Shown here one piece after another: positions 10,008 to 19,807 of a stretch of DNA of 64,000 bases. Positions within the stretch are counted from its first letter, which is position 1; each line of letters starts with the position of its first letter. A program made the translations under genes and the position numbers. The DNA is taken from positions 20,545,264 through 20,609,263 of the forward strand of contig OX419341.1 of the NCBI GenBank assembly GCA_948470475.1, read 5' to 3'. The DNA comes from Galaxea fascicularis (lineage: Eukaryota > Cnidaria > Anthozoa > Scleractinia > Euphylliidae). Below the pieces are notes generated by a model. The model did not search any database. It was not told where the DNA came from and saw nothing but the letters and a program-made list of their open reading frames with translations.

Positions 10008-11414
10008 TTAATTGTAGTTGATTCTTTTTTTCGAGTGAAATTCCTGACGTTTATTCAAACCAAAGGGTGCCAAAGAGAACAAGTGTGCACTCCAATATGC
10101 CTCTTTAGTGATTAAAAGTTTTTCGATGTTACTTGAATTATTTACAGTCGCCTGCACTTGATCGATACATTGGAATGAGAAGTCGCTTAAATCATGTGGT
10201 GTTTTGTTGAAATGTATTGCTACCTCACAAGTCTTTTTATTAGTGACCATGGCAGACTTATGGTTGCGAAATCTAACTCTTAAATCAGTTGTTGTACAAC
10301 CAATGTATTGCAGGCGACATTTCTTACACGAAGCCAAATAAATAATGTTCTTAGAATCACAAGAAAGTTTTGATCGTATCCTGTAACTCTTGCCTGTTTG
10401 AAAACATAGAAAGGAATTTGATTCAACCAAGAAGTTGCGACAGAGATCGCATCTTGTTCTTCCACATTTAAAACAACCGTTGGCCTCAAAAGATTCTTCG
10501 CGCTCGGTGTTGGAGCCATAACGAGATGGCGCCAACAATTCCTTAAGGTTTTTAGATCTGCGAAAAGATGCTATGATGGAATTTGGAGGAAAAAGCTCTT
10601 TTAATTTAGGGTTGGATTCCAAAATAACTCGGTGTTTTCTAATGATGCGACCTACATCAGGTAAATTTGGATTAAATGTGGTCACAAATGGGAATAATTT
10701 CTTCTTAGATCTGGCACAAGTCCTAAGTAGATCACTTCTGGGTATGGTTGAGGCCTTACGAAATTGATCATCCACTAATTTAGAAGGGTAACCTTGATTG
10801 ACTAGATAGCCCTTATATTCAGTTGTTCTCTCGGCAAGAAAAACTTGTTCCGACCAATTTCTTTGTAACCTTGTCGCTACCCCATAAGGGATAGCCTTAA
10901 AAACGTGTTTAGGATGAGCACTTGATGGTGGGAGGTACAGATGACTGTCAGTTGGCTTTGAATAAACGTCCGTCTGAATAAAACCCTCTATAAGGTGTAG
11001 AGTTAAATCAAGCACATGAAGCTCGCGTTCAGAAAAAACTAATTCAAATTTTATAGTAGGGTATAAAGAATTTATAAATTCAGTAAACTTATGCAGTGCA
11101 GGAAGGCCCTGTTGCCAAAGGTCAAAAACATCGTCGCGGTATCGCCACCATAAAGCCGGCTTTATGGGGCCAGAAAATTTAGCCTGAAAATCTATTTCAC
11201 CCATGGCAAGATCCGCGTAACTACAGGCGTTCTTTGGGCCCATGGCTGTGCCATGAATTTGTAGAAAAAACAAATTAAAATGCTTCGAGCCAACAGAGAT
11301 GCTTCTGCGCCAGAAGGATCCGAAGGGATTCACAGTCCAAACCTCGAGAAGTAAATTTAAAATTAGTATGGAACACGAGGACGGACAACTTCGAGCGAAA
11401 GAAAATATATACAC
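10008..11414 (-). CDS. Penelope-like element ORF: RT (5'-truncated) + GIY-YIG endonuclease
   Basis: The frame of 468 codons is open on the minus strand. It starts within the reverse transcriptase palm (QIHGTAMGPKNACSYAD), with the catalytic box WWRYRDDVFDLW near residue 95. A thumb region and a linker follow, then Cys pairs in CFKCGRTRCDLC near residue 315. The GIY-YIG endonuclease comes next, with IIYLASCKKC, LQYIGCTTTDL and RFRNHKSAM (about residues 355-387). The C-terminal end is YWSAHLFSLAPFGLNKR. The N-terminal fingers are missing, so the copy is truncated although the remainder is open. A different Penelope-like lineage lies at 1650-3115, and a short relic of the lineage seen here lies at 50350-50513. 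PLEs copy RNA using the nick made by the GIY-YIG nuclease. Confidence 0.88.
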   Translation of the reverse strand: MYIFSFARSCPSSCSILILNLLLEVWTVNPFGSFWRRSISVGSKHFNLFFLQIHGTAMGPKNACSYADLAMGEIDFQAKFSGPIKPALWWRYRDDVFDLWQQGLPALHKFTEFINSLYPTIKFELVFSERELHVLDLTLHLIEGFIQTDVYSKPTDSHLYLPPSSAHPKHVFKAIPYGVATRLQRNWSEQVFLAERTTEYKGYLVNQGYPSKLVDDQFRKASTIPRSDLLRTCARSKKKLFPFVTTFNPNLPDVGRIIRKHRVILESNPKLKELFPPNSIIASFRRSKNLKELLAPSRYGSNTEREESFEANGCFKCGRTRCDLCRNFLVESNSFLCFQTGKSYRIRSKLSCDSKNIIYLASCKKCRLQYIGCTTTDLRVRFRNHKSAMVTNKKTCEVAIHFNKTPHDLSDFSFQCIDQVQATVNNSSNIEKLLITKEAYWSAHLFSLAPFGLNKRQEFHSKKRINYN

Positions 11415-11450
11415 TAAAAAATATTAAAAAGATAAAATGTTTTATAAAAA

Positions 11451-11477
11451 GACGTTTCGGTCAGTGACCTTCATCAG
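11451..11477 (-). ncRNA. Hammerhead-ribozyme-like core (half motif)
   Basis: On the minus strand the sequence reads CTGATGA, one extra A, GGTC-ACT-GACC (a 4-bp stem with 3-nt loop), GAAA, CGTC. CUGANGA-stem-GAAA is the hammerhead catalytic core, and hammerheads are known in the pseudo-LTRs of Penelope-like elements. It lies about 40 bp upstream of the truncated Penelope ORF. The extra A between the core and stem II is not canonical. The partner strand with a GACG-UH cleavage site was not found nearby, so activity is doubtful. Confidence 0.4.
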
Positions 11478-11499
11478 TTTCAGTGCAAGTGAAAATTAC

Positions 11500-12177
11500 A
11501 ATTATATATATAGGTCATATATATAGGAATAAGGGAGCAATCGTGATTGCACAGTCCTTATACACGTACATACGGGTCCTTATATACATCAAGATATACG
11601 GACTTCTCATACCACCTTATATTTGTCATTTTACGAAGTTTGAGGTGAGGTACTTCCTGCGGCTGCAGCTGTAGTTCGTCCCTACTGGTTAAAATGTTTA
11701 GATTCACTGTTGTTCAAAGAACCATCTCGCGTTTGTGTTTTGGGAGATGTAGAAAACAACTGCAAATCCGTTTGCAGAAACATGACGGAAACGAACAACG
11801 GCGGAAATCTGCTGGCTTAAATATGACGGAAATGTGATTTGGCATTTCCGTTCCGGAAACGTGACGGAATCACGTTGACTTGCATTTTCACGTTTCCGCA
11901 AGACGTAAACATAACGAAACATGGAGTTGCATGTTTCCGCCACGTTTCAGAAATACGGAAACATGTGATTTCGTCCTGTGGTAGTTACTACTACTACGAC
12001 TACTACTACTACTACTACAATTACGACTACTAGTGGGTAGTAATGAGTGGGATATGGAATGGTCATAAGAAACTACTCGGCGTGTTATTTATGATTTCTT
12101 ATCCAGCGTACCCCAGTTGGATAGCTATTAATTTGTGAGACAACAGATTAACATCTTTGTGTTTTTTTTTTTCATAG
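11500..12177 (+). other. Upstream region of the GPCR gene, non-coding
   Basis: A short TA-rich block lies at 11504-11525. From 11760 to 11970 motifs of the form ACATGACGGAAAC and CGTTTCCG recur in both orientations, a degenerate repeat patch. A CTA/CTACGA trinucleotide tract follows at 11986-12030. A long T tract and TTCATAG at 12171-12177 make a convincing splice acceptor just before the GPCR start. No TATA box is assigned because an upstream exon is probably missing. Confidence 0.5.
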
Positions 12178-12190
12178 ACAATTTTCTGAG

Positions 12191-13186
12191 ATGCAGACCA
12201 CAGAAGTTGAACTAAAAGTATTTACCACACTGTATGCCTTAGTCATCCTAGCATCTTTGATTGGAAACACGCTTCTAATCTACGTTGTTTGGAAAAAGAT
12301 CGAGGTACGTTCACTAACCAGCTTCATGTTCGTCAACATGGCCGTGGCTGATTTACTGGTGACGTTAGTTGCGATGACTTGGTCCATTGCGATCTTTTAC
12401 ACTGAGGGCAAGTGGTTAATTGAAGGAGCACCAGGAGAAATAACCTGCCGAAGTGTCGCATTCATTGCATGGGTTACACCCTTGGCATCCATTCTCTGCC
12501 TATCCTTCACTGCAGTCGACAGATTTTACGCAGTTGTACATCCCTTCCGTCTACAAGTGTGGTTTCGAAATGCTAAAACCCTCACACCACTGATCTGGAT
12601 CATGTCAATACTTTTCATGTCTGTAATTCTGGTCACTCACCATATTGATGCATCAAATTCAACTTGCAGTTTCGACTTTCAAATCTGGGGAAAAAATGAA
12701 CTGGCAGCCATCCGCGGTATTTTTCTCTATATTTTCCTCATTACTTATTTCTTTCCCCTGTGCATTACATCAATTTTGTACGGCAAGACGGCACATGCGC
12801 TGTGGGTCCATTCGACGCCTGGGGATGGAAAGATACAAAATCATCGGCAGCGACAGCACGAAATTACCAAGCGAAAGGTGGTTCGAAATCTCATCATCAT
12901 TTTCACGGTGTTTGCTCTTTGCTGGCTCCCCGCACAGGTGTATCATCTTTTTCTCGCAATCACCGCATGGCAGGTTTCAGTAAAGCCAATCGTCATGTAC
13001 CTGGTGTATTGGCTTGGTCATGCCAACAGCGCCATTAACCCGTGGTTGTACATAACATTAAATAGCAAGATGAATACACAGGTGGTTCTGATGACTAAGA
13101 GGAGTTTGCACCTGGGTAATGCTAGCGTAAGGCAATCGCAAAAAAGACATGGCACTCATGACCAGCTGAAAGAGACACATGTGTAA
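12191..13186 (+). CDS. Class A (rhodopsin-like) GPCR, neuropeptide-receptor-like
   Basis: This 331-residue protein has seven hydrophobic segments. Hallmarks: GN at 25-26 (TM1), AVADLL with Asp54 (TM2), Cys86 and Cys159 positioned for the TM3-ECL2 disulfide, D-R-F at 110-112 in place of DRY, CWLP at 244-247 (TM6), and NSAINPWLY ending at 287 (TM7 NPxxY). The N-terminus is only about 8 residues. An N-glycosylation site, NST, lies in extracellular loop 2, and the third intracellular loop and tail are basic. The coding sequence is one exon; a splice acceptor ends at 12177, 13 bp before the ATG, so a 5' UTR exon lies upstream. The peptide receptors of the QRFP/NPY/tachykinin-like group are the closest I can name; the ligand is unknown. 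It should sit in the plasma membrane and signal through G proteins. Confidence 0.88.
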   Translation: MQTTEVELKVFTTLYALVILASLIGNTLLIYVVWKKIEVRSLTSFMFVNMAVADLLVTLVAMTWSIAIFYTEGKWLIEGAPGEITCRSVAFIAWVTPLASILCLSFTAVDRFYAVVHPFRLQVWFRNAKTLTPLIWIMSILFMSVILVTHHIDASNSTCSFDFQIWGKNELAAIRGIFLYIFLITYFFPLCITSILYGKTAHALWVHSTPGDGKIQNHRQRQHEITKRKVVRNLIIIFTVFALCWLPAQVYHLFLAITAWQVSVKPIVMYLVYWLGHANSAINPWLYITLNSKMNTQVVLMTKRSLHLGNASVRQSQKRHGTHDQLKETHV

Positions 13187-13310
13187 GATGTAAATGCAAA
13201 AATCAAAGGAATCAACGGTTGTCTGTAACCGTATCTGCATTTGCCAATTCAACAAGCGAAGCCTGGACTGTTTATCTGTAGAACCCTCACTTACGCACTA
13301 ATTAACATAA

Positions 13311-14027
13311 AGGTCGGCACACACGAGGGGACTAGTCCCTGCGACTTGTCCCTGCAGCAAGTCGCGGGGACAAGTCCCATCGTGTGGACTAGCCATTTTT
13401 GCCACAAAATCTAGTCGCAGGGACTAAAATTTGGTCCCCGCGACTAGTCCCACGAATTCAAACTGGTTTGAATTTTTGGGACTAGTCCCTGCATCTTGTT
13501 CCTCAAAACGCTTCGTGCGAACTGTTCGTGGGACTAGTCTCTGCGACCAAATTAAACAAACCAATCACAGATCGGCAGAATAAGCTCCCATAAATTCTTA
13601 CGAACTCTGTTTAAAGACGGCGGCGGCTTACGAAGAGGAAGATGTTGATGCTTGTAGAAAAGTCTCAATCGAATATTCGCCTCTTTTTGCTTCTGTGTTG
13701 GTTATATCCAGATCGGTAACAAAACTGAAACAGATTGAATTGGAAAAATTCAAGAATTTAGCGAAACAATCTGCAGTGTGTACTGCGCCGAGATATTTCA
13801 ATACTACATTCATTTTTATTTGTTATTTCGGTTTCACTTTGGGAAAGCCAGAGAGTAAAAGATTAATACCTTTCCCCCTAGTTTTTGCTATGTTCCTGTG
13901 CAATTAGTCCCCGCGTGTAGACACTGCATGGAACTAGTCCCTGCGACAAGTCCCTTCGTGTAAACTCTTCAAGGGACCAGTAGCAGGGACAAGTCCCGAG
14001 GATTAGTCCCATCGTGTGTGCCGACCT
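13311..14027. mobile_element. 717-bp non-autonomous DNA element, TAA target duplication
   Basis: The ends are inverted repeats: AGGTCGGCACACACGA at the left and TCGTGTGTGCCGACCT at the right. TAA flanks both ends (13308-13310 and 14028-14030), which fits PIF/Harbinger insertion. Near each end the palindrome GGGACTAGTCCC and relatives are repeated many times, giving clustered subterminal repeats where a transposase could bind. No transposase remains. It lies 125 bp downstream of the GPCR stop codon, so it may sit in or near that gene's 3' UTR. Confidence 0.75.
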
Positions 14028-14421
14028 TAAGATAATGTAGATAAGATAGATAATTCATTTAACGCATTCCAAGCTTTACAGACGATACATTTCTATAATT
14101 CTGTAAAATTACAGTGAAAATGTGAAAATGCATTTAAGACAGACTATACTCGAACAACCTTTGGTTTTAGTAACGCAACGGATCCCAACGCGATTTTTTA
14201 CGGCCATCCATATGAGCCTCTGGCTTCGGCATCTCATTGTAATCAATAGTATGTGCTCTTATATCTATGTGAACTACAATCGTCCGGGTGAGTGCATGTA
14301 GTCCTGCGAAGGACATGTAGTTTAAAATGCATTAAGTGACGTTTCGAAGACCTGAGCGGAAGTCGTTATCACAGTCGTTTGATTTGTGCAACGGCGGTCG
14401 GTAGATGCTAGAAATATTCTG

Positions 14422-14657
14422 GGCCCGGTTGTTTGAAAGCCGATTAACGCTAATCCAAGATTAAGAATTAATCGAGGAGATTAAATCTCTTTCCCCAAAC
14501 GTTGTTCATTGCTGATATTCTGCACAAGTTTAGATTAGGGGAAGTCAATCCTGAAAAACAAAAGCAGCAGAAAAAACTTTCATCCAAAAGTTAAAAACTG
14601 CGACCAACGTTTACGCTAATCCTGAATTAGGTTAATCGGCTTTCGAACAACTGGGCC
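14422..14657. mobile_element. 236-bp MITE, TIR GGCCCRGTTGTTYGAAAGCC
   Basis: Both ends carry inverted repeats of about 35 bp, including GCCGATTAACGCTAATCC with small differences. CTG lies immediately outside on both sides (14419-14421 and 14658-14660), which gives a possible 3-bp duplication, although the palindromic GGGCCC makes the boundary ambiguous. The interior has a short A-rich block and no coding capacity. Confidence 0.65.
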
Positions 14658-15350
14658 CTGATCGTTGATATGATTGGTCAACTTAGTCGGGATGTTTATT
14701 CGTCGTCTTTAATTGGCTGAAGTCTGTAATATAAACCGTGATTGGTGCATTTCGATTCGTCTTTTTTTTAGTCAAATGTCCGTGCGCCGGTATTGTTAGT
14801 AAAATTAGTCGGTTTGGCTGTTGATACTGTCTTAAATAAGTCCTTTGTAAGGTGCGGTAAGTTGTTGGCAACGGCACAGTGGTGGCTGTTCTAAGTGCGG
14901 TTCGTTGAAAGGAGTTAGTACTGTAAGTAATGCATTCCGCAGAGTCCGAGTCGATTCTGGGGTTTATATTATCTGTGAATGATGTACAGCAATGTTATTG
15001 TTCATGTCTCCATTTCTCGCCGGTCGTTTGTGTTCAGTGAGCCTTTCGTTCAAATTTGTGCCAGTCTCGCCGATAATATACCAAACATTGTAAACAGGGC
15101 TTTATACCATGCCAGAGAAAATACAGCCAAAAAGTATGCAAGAGCCGTTGAATGTTCGTCAGTATTCCGCCGAACACTCCCATCGTGCGCCACCGGCATT
15201 GATTGTGTAGTCGGGCTGTCTATTTTCTATGACATTCTTTTTTGTATTTTATTTATTATCTTTCTTCATAGCGGTTCTAGTACAAACGATGTACAAAGTA
15301 TTCTAACACTATGATATGGTATAAATAAGTTGAGTAATGCTTTCTTAGTA

Positions 15351-15463
15351 TACCATGGGATATCCCACTTGTGACTTTGTATGCAGTTTTTACACTCACA
15401 GTCATATCAAGGCTCGCGTGTAAACGAAGAAAATACAAGTGACTCTTGGGATATTCCATGGTA
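15351..15463. repeat. 113-bp foldback
   Basis: TACCATGGGATATCCCAC at the left is mirrored by GGGATATTCCATGGTA at the right, with a partly self-complementary interior. No target duplication is evident. It is probably a tiny MITE relic. Confidence 0.45.
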
Positions 15464-17102
15464 CGCCATTCGAAATGGTTGCATTACTAGTATATATACG
15501 CAATATTCTCTAAACTACGTAATACCTTGTAAATTGCGCAACGCAATGTAACACATAATGTAAACTGCGCAATATACGCAATTCCCCGTATACCATGTAA
15601 TTTCTTGTATTTTGCGCAATTTCTTGTGAAAAGATTTGTCAGAACGGTAGTCGATTTTCTAAGACGTCAGTAAATAGGCTAGAACTATCTTTTCAAATTG
15701 CTATTCATCCAGAGAGATTAGAGATCGCATACTGTTGCTATTAAATTTGTCTACACTACACCGGATAACTTATCATGTCGACATGAAAAATACTAAGGCC
15801 TGGTATGAGCAGAAACGGCCGAGAACTGGAACAAGTCGTGACGATTTACTTTCAAGATCGACGCGGCGCAGCCTTGCTCTGTTACAGAAATCGGCTCGAA
15901 ATCAGCGTTTTATTTGTGAACAAAAGGCCTATCCGATATGGTTTTCGTGCCGGCCCAAGAACTTTCCGCCATGGTGTAGACATAGCGTAAGCCAGTTTCT
16001 CTAAAATGAAAAGCCATTGAGGTGAGTGCAAGTAGGCCTTGGGAGAAGAAATAAGTTGTAAAAATAGCTCGGGTTTTGGTTGGTTAGAGATACAAAACGT
16101 CATTGAAACAGAAGTGGGCAATACTGATAAGGATTCTTGCAGAGAGGAGGGCGGAGTTGATGTGAACCATGCCCTAACTGAAAGGGAATGACGGGCCTGC
16201 GCGACTCCAGCAGTTCAAAAATAACTTCTACAACCTTCATAACTTTGCTCTTCCTAGTAGGTCTTTTAAGAATTTTGCCTTGTGATATGATTTAAGTTCA
16301 CGAATTAAAACTTCGAATAATGGATATTCTGCCGTATCAAAAACCGGACAACAGAAAAATAAATCATTATTTGTCATTGGGAGTCCGATGTTGGTATAAA
16401 AATGGAATCTCCGATCACGCTTGTTTTAGTTATGACTCTCTGAATTCAAAGGAAAGCACTTATTGCTACGATACAGTAGTCATTCTCATTAAGTGATCGG
16501 CAATAATTAATAATCTTAAAACGCACGCCATACTTCACAATTAAATTTAAACTTCGACACTCGGTTTGAATTGATTACCCCACAGAATATACGTGGAAAA
16601 TGACAGTGGTTAAAATAATCAGTTCGATATCCATGATATTCGCTTTTGGTTTACTGAACAAAATATTTAAGAGACTAAAAAGGGGTATTTCGAAAGTAAA
16701 AACCGAACGTTTAAGACACAAGGTCGGAAACGTTCGATTTTTGTTTTAGCCTTGTAAATATCTTGTCATAATTACTTTGATTAAAAAAATAGTTGCAACT
16801 GGCATGGATAGGTCGGATATGGAATGGCAAATTTTCAACTTCGGTGTGAATTAAAACAAATGTATTATCAGCTTTTTCTCAGGAAGTGCTTCAAAAATAA
16901 ACAAATTATAAAACATGCAATATAACTGGCCGCTTTTTTAATCAGCTATGTTTAAATCGTAGTGTCAAGAATTAGCTGTGTTCAGAATTATTTTATAATT
17001 CTGGAAAGATTTGTGTAACGTAGCACAATTAAAACCCGGTCACATTGTTTCGGAAACAAAACAGAGCTGAAACCAGCTAATTTCAAGCAATTCGCCTTCC
17101 TG

Positions 17103-17302
17103 TTCTAGCGCTATTCTAATGATGGAGGACTCATGAGAAGTGAACAGATTTGTTTGACGGCGTCTTTCTTGTCTGTTGCTAGTATCGATCTAAAGCCTAC
17201 AGCTGCACAAACGGTGTTCTAAACGAATTCGAAAGCATAAAGGAATCTTTAAAGAGAATATCGCGCCAAAACTAGGCAAAACATCCATCACACCGTTCTA
17301 AG
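17103..17302 (+). other. Candidate 5' non-coding exon (donor only)
   Basis: The sequence CTAAG is followed by GTAAGT at 17303, a near-perfect splice donor in a stretch without any long open frame. The next good acceptor on this strand is TTCTTCTTCTGTATACTTAG ending at 19335, just before the first coding exon of the secreted-peptide gene. The exon start and any link are inference. Confidence 0.25.
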
Positions 17303-17651
17303 GTAAGTAAAAATGTCGCGTTAGGCTGTTAGCGTTTCCAGTTTCGTGGGCATCCCAAGCGTAAACAAATGATGACTGGGGCCGATACAGATGATCCCAA
17401 ATTAACGCTCATCTTCGGGAAAATAAGGAAAACCATTTCGACGACTTGCTTTCGTGAGAAGATGTTTTCTTCAAAGCGTAGCTGTTTTTCTTTTAATAAT
17501 TTCTGCTTCATTTTTTCCCCTTTGTTATATCTGAGAGCATTCCCTTCCTTTGTTAATAGTGACTTTCTTGATAAGTATAATTGCAATTTCTTAAGAAACC
17601 CATGTTCCCGGCAACTTATAGGCTGGAACTTGGGTCAAGTAAAATCAGTTA

Positions 17652-17699
17652 GGCCTGGTTCACACTAGTGACATAACGACATAACAACATAGTCACAAT

Positions 17700-17774
<75 letters not shown>

Positions 17775-17839
17775 GTGTTGTTCACACTAGAGACCTAAAA
17801 CATCAACACGAGGTACTTTTTTCGTTTGCGTGACCTTCT

Positions 17840-17874
<35 letters not shown>
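17652..17874. mobile_element. 223-bp MITE, TTA target duplication
   Basis: The left end GGCCTGGTTCACACTAG and the right end GTGTGAACCAGGCT are inverted repeats, continued inward by GACATAACGACATAAC and its complement. TTA flanks both ends (17649-17651 and 17875-17877), as in PIF/Harbinger-type MITEs. The interior is a decayed run of ATAACGAC-like units. No coding capacity. Confidence 0.75.
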
Positions 17875-17877
<3 letters not shown>

Positions 17878-18669
17878 AAAGAAAAGTCAGAAACGTATTT
17901 TAAGATTATGCAGTTTCTCGACACCACAAATACAACCTAAATGAAAAGCAAAATGTTGATAGAACAGGGATAATTACTTTGTTTCAAATACGGATTCTCC
18001 TATCTGATTAGTGGCCAAATTATATAACGTGCTTTTTGAGATTTTGGCTCTTTGTCACTCCTGTACTAGTCCGGCTCACATGATACAATTTGAGACTTTG
18101 TACGGTTCTTGTAGGTAATAGCTGTTTTTTTGGTTGGGAAGACCGAGGGGGGAAGGGGGGGGGGGGGGGGTTAAAAAAAGAGATTTTATTTCTTATATAG
18201 CAGGAGCTTGTTTTTTCCCCCGCAGAAAACGCGTTTAAAAATTTATGAAGTTAAAAAAAGGCAATGAATAACATGACATGACAGGCAACATTAAAATATA
18301 TGCAGTTTGTAGTGTTTCCTTGTTTTCGGGGTTTCCTTGCATCGATCGGTCTAACTCTTAGAGAACAAAACAAGACCTGAACTCCCCAAAGTATGAGCAT
18401 TTGTTCATTCGAGTGGCCCTCATTTCTTTGTACTGATATATCTTTTAAAGGGATGTGGTGTTTCGGCTTGTCATCAGTTGTACTCGTTTGACATAAAAAA
18501 AAAGGGGCTCTTGAGTGTCCTTGAGCTGATATTCTGCCTGGTTCGCTTTCAGCACATTTCAGCAAGAGCAAGACGGACACAAAGGCGTATTAATAGATCG
18601 TTTTCACGTGACGTCATCACTTGCCAAACAAATTCAATTAAAATTTCATATACCATACATGATTAAGAG
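17875..18669. other. Non-coding stretch with G16 run
   Basis: A guanine homopolymer lies at 18155-18170. No gene or other repeat is supported. Confidence 0.4.
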
Positions 18670-19220
18670 CCTGGGGCAGTATTCACTAAAGCAACCTAAG
18701 CCCCCAAAGCCTCCAAAGTTTAGGAGATCAGGTGTATTCACAAATACCTCCTATTTTGAGACTGAAGTCTTACTTTTCCTCCAAAATTAAGGAGGTCGAA
18801 TTTTACCCGCAAAGTTCTTAAGCTAAGACGTCCTAAATTCAAAGCCAGATGAGAATAGTCATATCTAAAATTTAATTTGCCTGGCCCTACGATTCTATTC
18901 TTCGGGTAGCTTTCAGTGTATGGTTTAAGTCGGCCTGGATTGTTGATAGCAGTATTTAATAAATTAAGCAACTGAATGCGATTATTCAAATTTGGAGTTT
19001 CAATTATTTATATACGAGACTTTGAGTACATTTGATTGGCTTGTAAGTGCTAATCGATAATTTCTCGAGACGAGTGGAGTTAGGAGACGCCTAAGTTAAG
19101 CTTGTCTTGTAATGGGCGTCATTCGTGAATAACACTTAGGACATATTTTTGGAAGGTCATAATTTTTCTATTAAGATGTATCTCAACACATCTTAGCTAG
19201 GAATTCGTGAATCCTGCCCC
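18670..19220. repeat. Inverted-repeat element with nested end motifs
   Basis: CTGGGGCAGTATTCAC near 18670 is mirrored by GTGAATCCTGCCCC near 19209-19222. The same end motif (ATTCACAAATACCTCC, ATTCGTGAATAACACTTAGG) recurs inside at about 18732 and 19125, so the element may be nested or internally duplicated. No target duplication is clear and no protein is encoded. Confidence 0.45.
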
Positions 19221-19385
19221 TGAATTTGAAATACTTAGTAGCCTTACGTCACCTTTTATGGGATAAATTGACTGACACATATTTAGCACTGTCAGCCGAC
19301 TTGGAATTCTAACATTTCTTCTTCTGTATACTTAGCACTGTTGTCTACTTTTAAATCTGATCCGGTATCCCCTGAAAGAACCAGC

Positions 19386-19445
19386 ATGTCGAAGATCTTT
19401 GTTATGTTGGCTATTGTTTGTATTTCATACGCAGAAGCTTCCCCG
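19386..19445 (+). CDS. Secreted 10-Cys peptide gene, exon 1 (signal peptide)
   Basis: The ATG at 19386 begins 20 codons encoding a lysine followed by a hydrophobic run and a small-residue end (MSKIFVMLAIVC, then ISYAEASP), a classic signal peptide with likely cleavage after AEA. The exon ends in CCCCG followed by GTAAGT at 19446, phase 0. An acceptor with a good pyrimidine tract ends at 19335, so about 50 bp of 5' UTR share this exon. Reading through the donor would give a longer open frame to 19628, but that tail has no features and I treat it as intronic. Exon 2 is 3.3 kb downstream. Confidence 0.65.
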
Positions 19446-19735
19446 GTAAGTCAAGAAAACAACGAGACTATATATGTCACATTAACGTTACACAGAGACT
19501 TGAGTTCACTGGACAACAACGGTTTATTTACCCTAATTTCAGAAACTCTCGGCGATCACGAAGTCTCTCTGCGTAAAAACTGTCCTAGTGCTCATGCGCA
19601 GTGCGCTAAATTTGATAAAGAAAACTGACGTCATGACAATATATGTATATATATCTATATATATAAATACTCTCAAATTAAACTGAAACCAGTGAAATAA
19701 AGACATAAACAAACACAAGTGAAACTCTGAAAATT

Positions 19736-19807
19736 GTCCCGAACGGGATATGAACCCGCGTCCTCGACTTTCTAGTGCCGATGTGTTAACCACTACACCA
19801 TCAAGAC
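19736..19807 (-). repeat. tRNA-like sequence (SINE head or tRNA relic)
   Basis: On the minus strand 72 nt fold as a tRNA. The acceptor GTCTTGA pairs fully with TCGGGAC (two G-U pairs), the D arm GTGT/ACAC encloses AGTGGTTA, and the T arm GCGGG/CCCGT encloses TTCATAT. The anticodon stem TCGGC/GTCGA holds an 8-nt loop, ACTAGAAA, one base too long for a working tRNA. A-box and B-box promoter elements are present. A T-rich tail lies at lower coordinates. It lies in intron 1 of the secreted-peptide gene, antisense to it. Most likely a tRNA-derived SINE relic. Confidence 0.55.

Larger units (their letters stand above)
14658..17651. other. Non-coding stretch with minor repeats
   Basis: No gene is supported. 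A foldback lies at 15351-15463. Degenerate units around TTGCGCAAT recur at 15490-15620. A weak plus-strand resemblance to the N-terminal domain of tyrosine recombinases (ARENTAKKYARAVE, about 15105-15150) is noted under findings. A candidate non-coding exon ends at 17302. Confidence 0.4.

Noticed and set aside
12645..13038. Overlapping plus-strand frames inside the GPCR
   Set aside because: Shadows of the receptor gene in other frames.
19446..19628. Read-through extension of the signal-peptide exon into a 95-codon frame
   Set aside because: It crosses a consensus GTAAGT donor, and the downstream exons fit in phase; the extension has no domain or conserved pattern.
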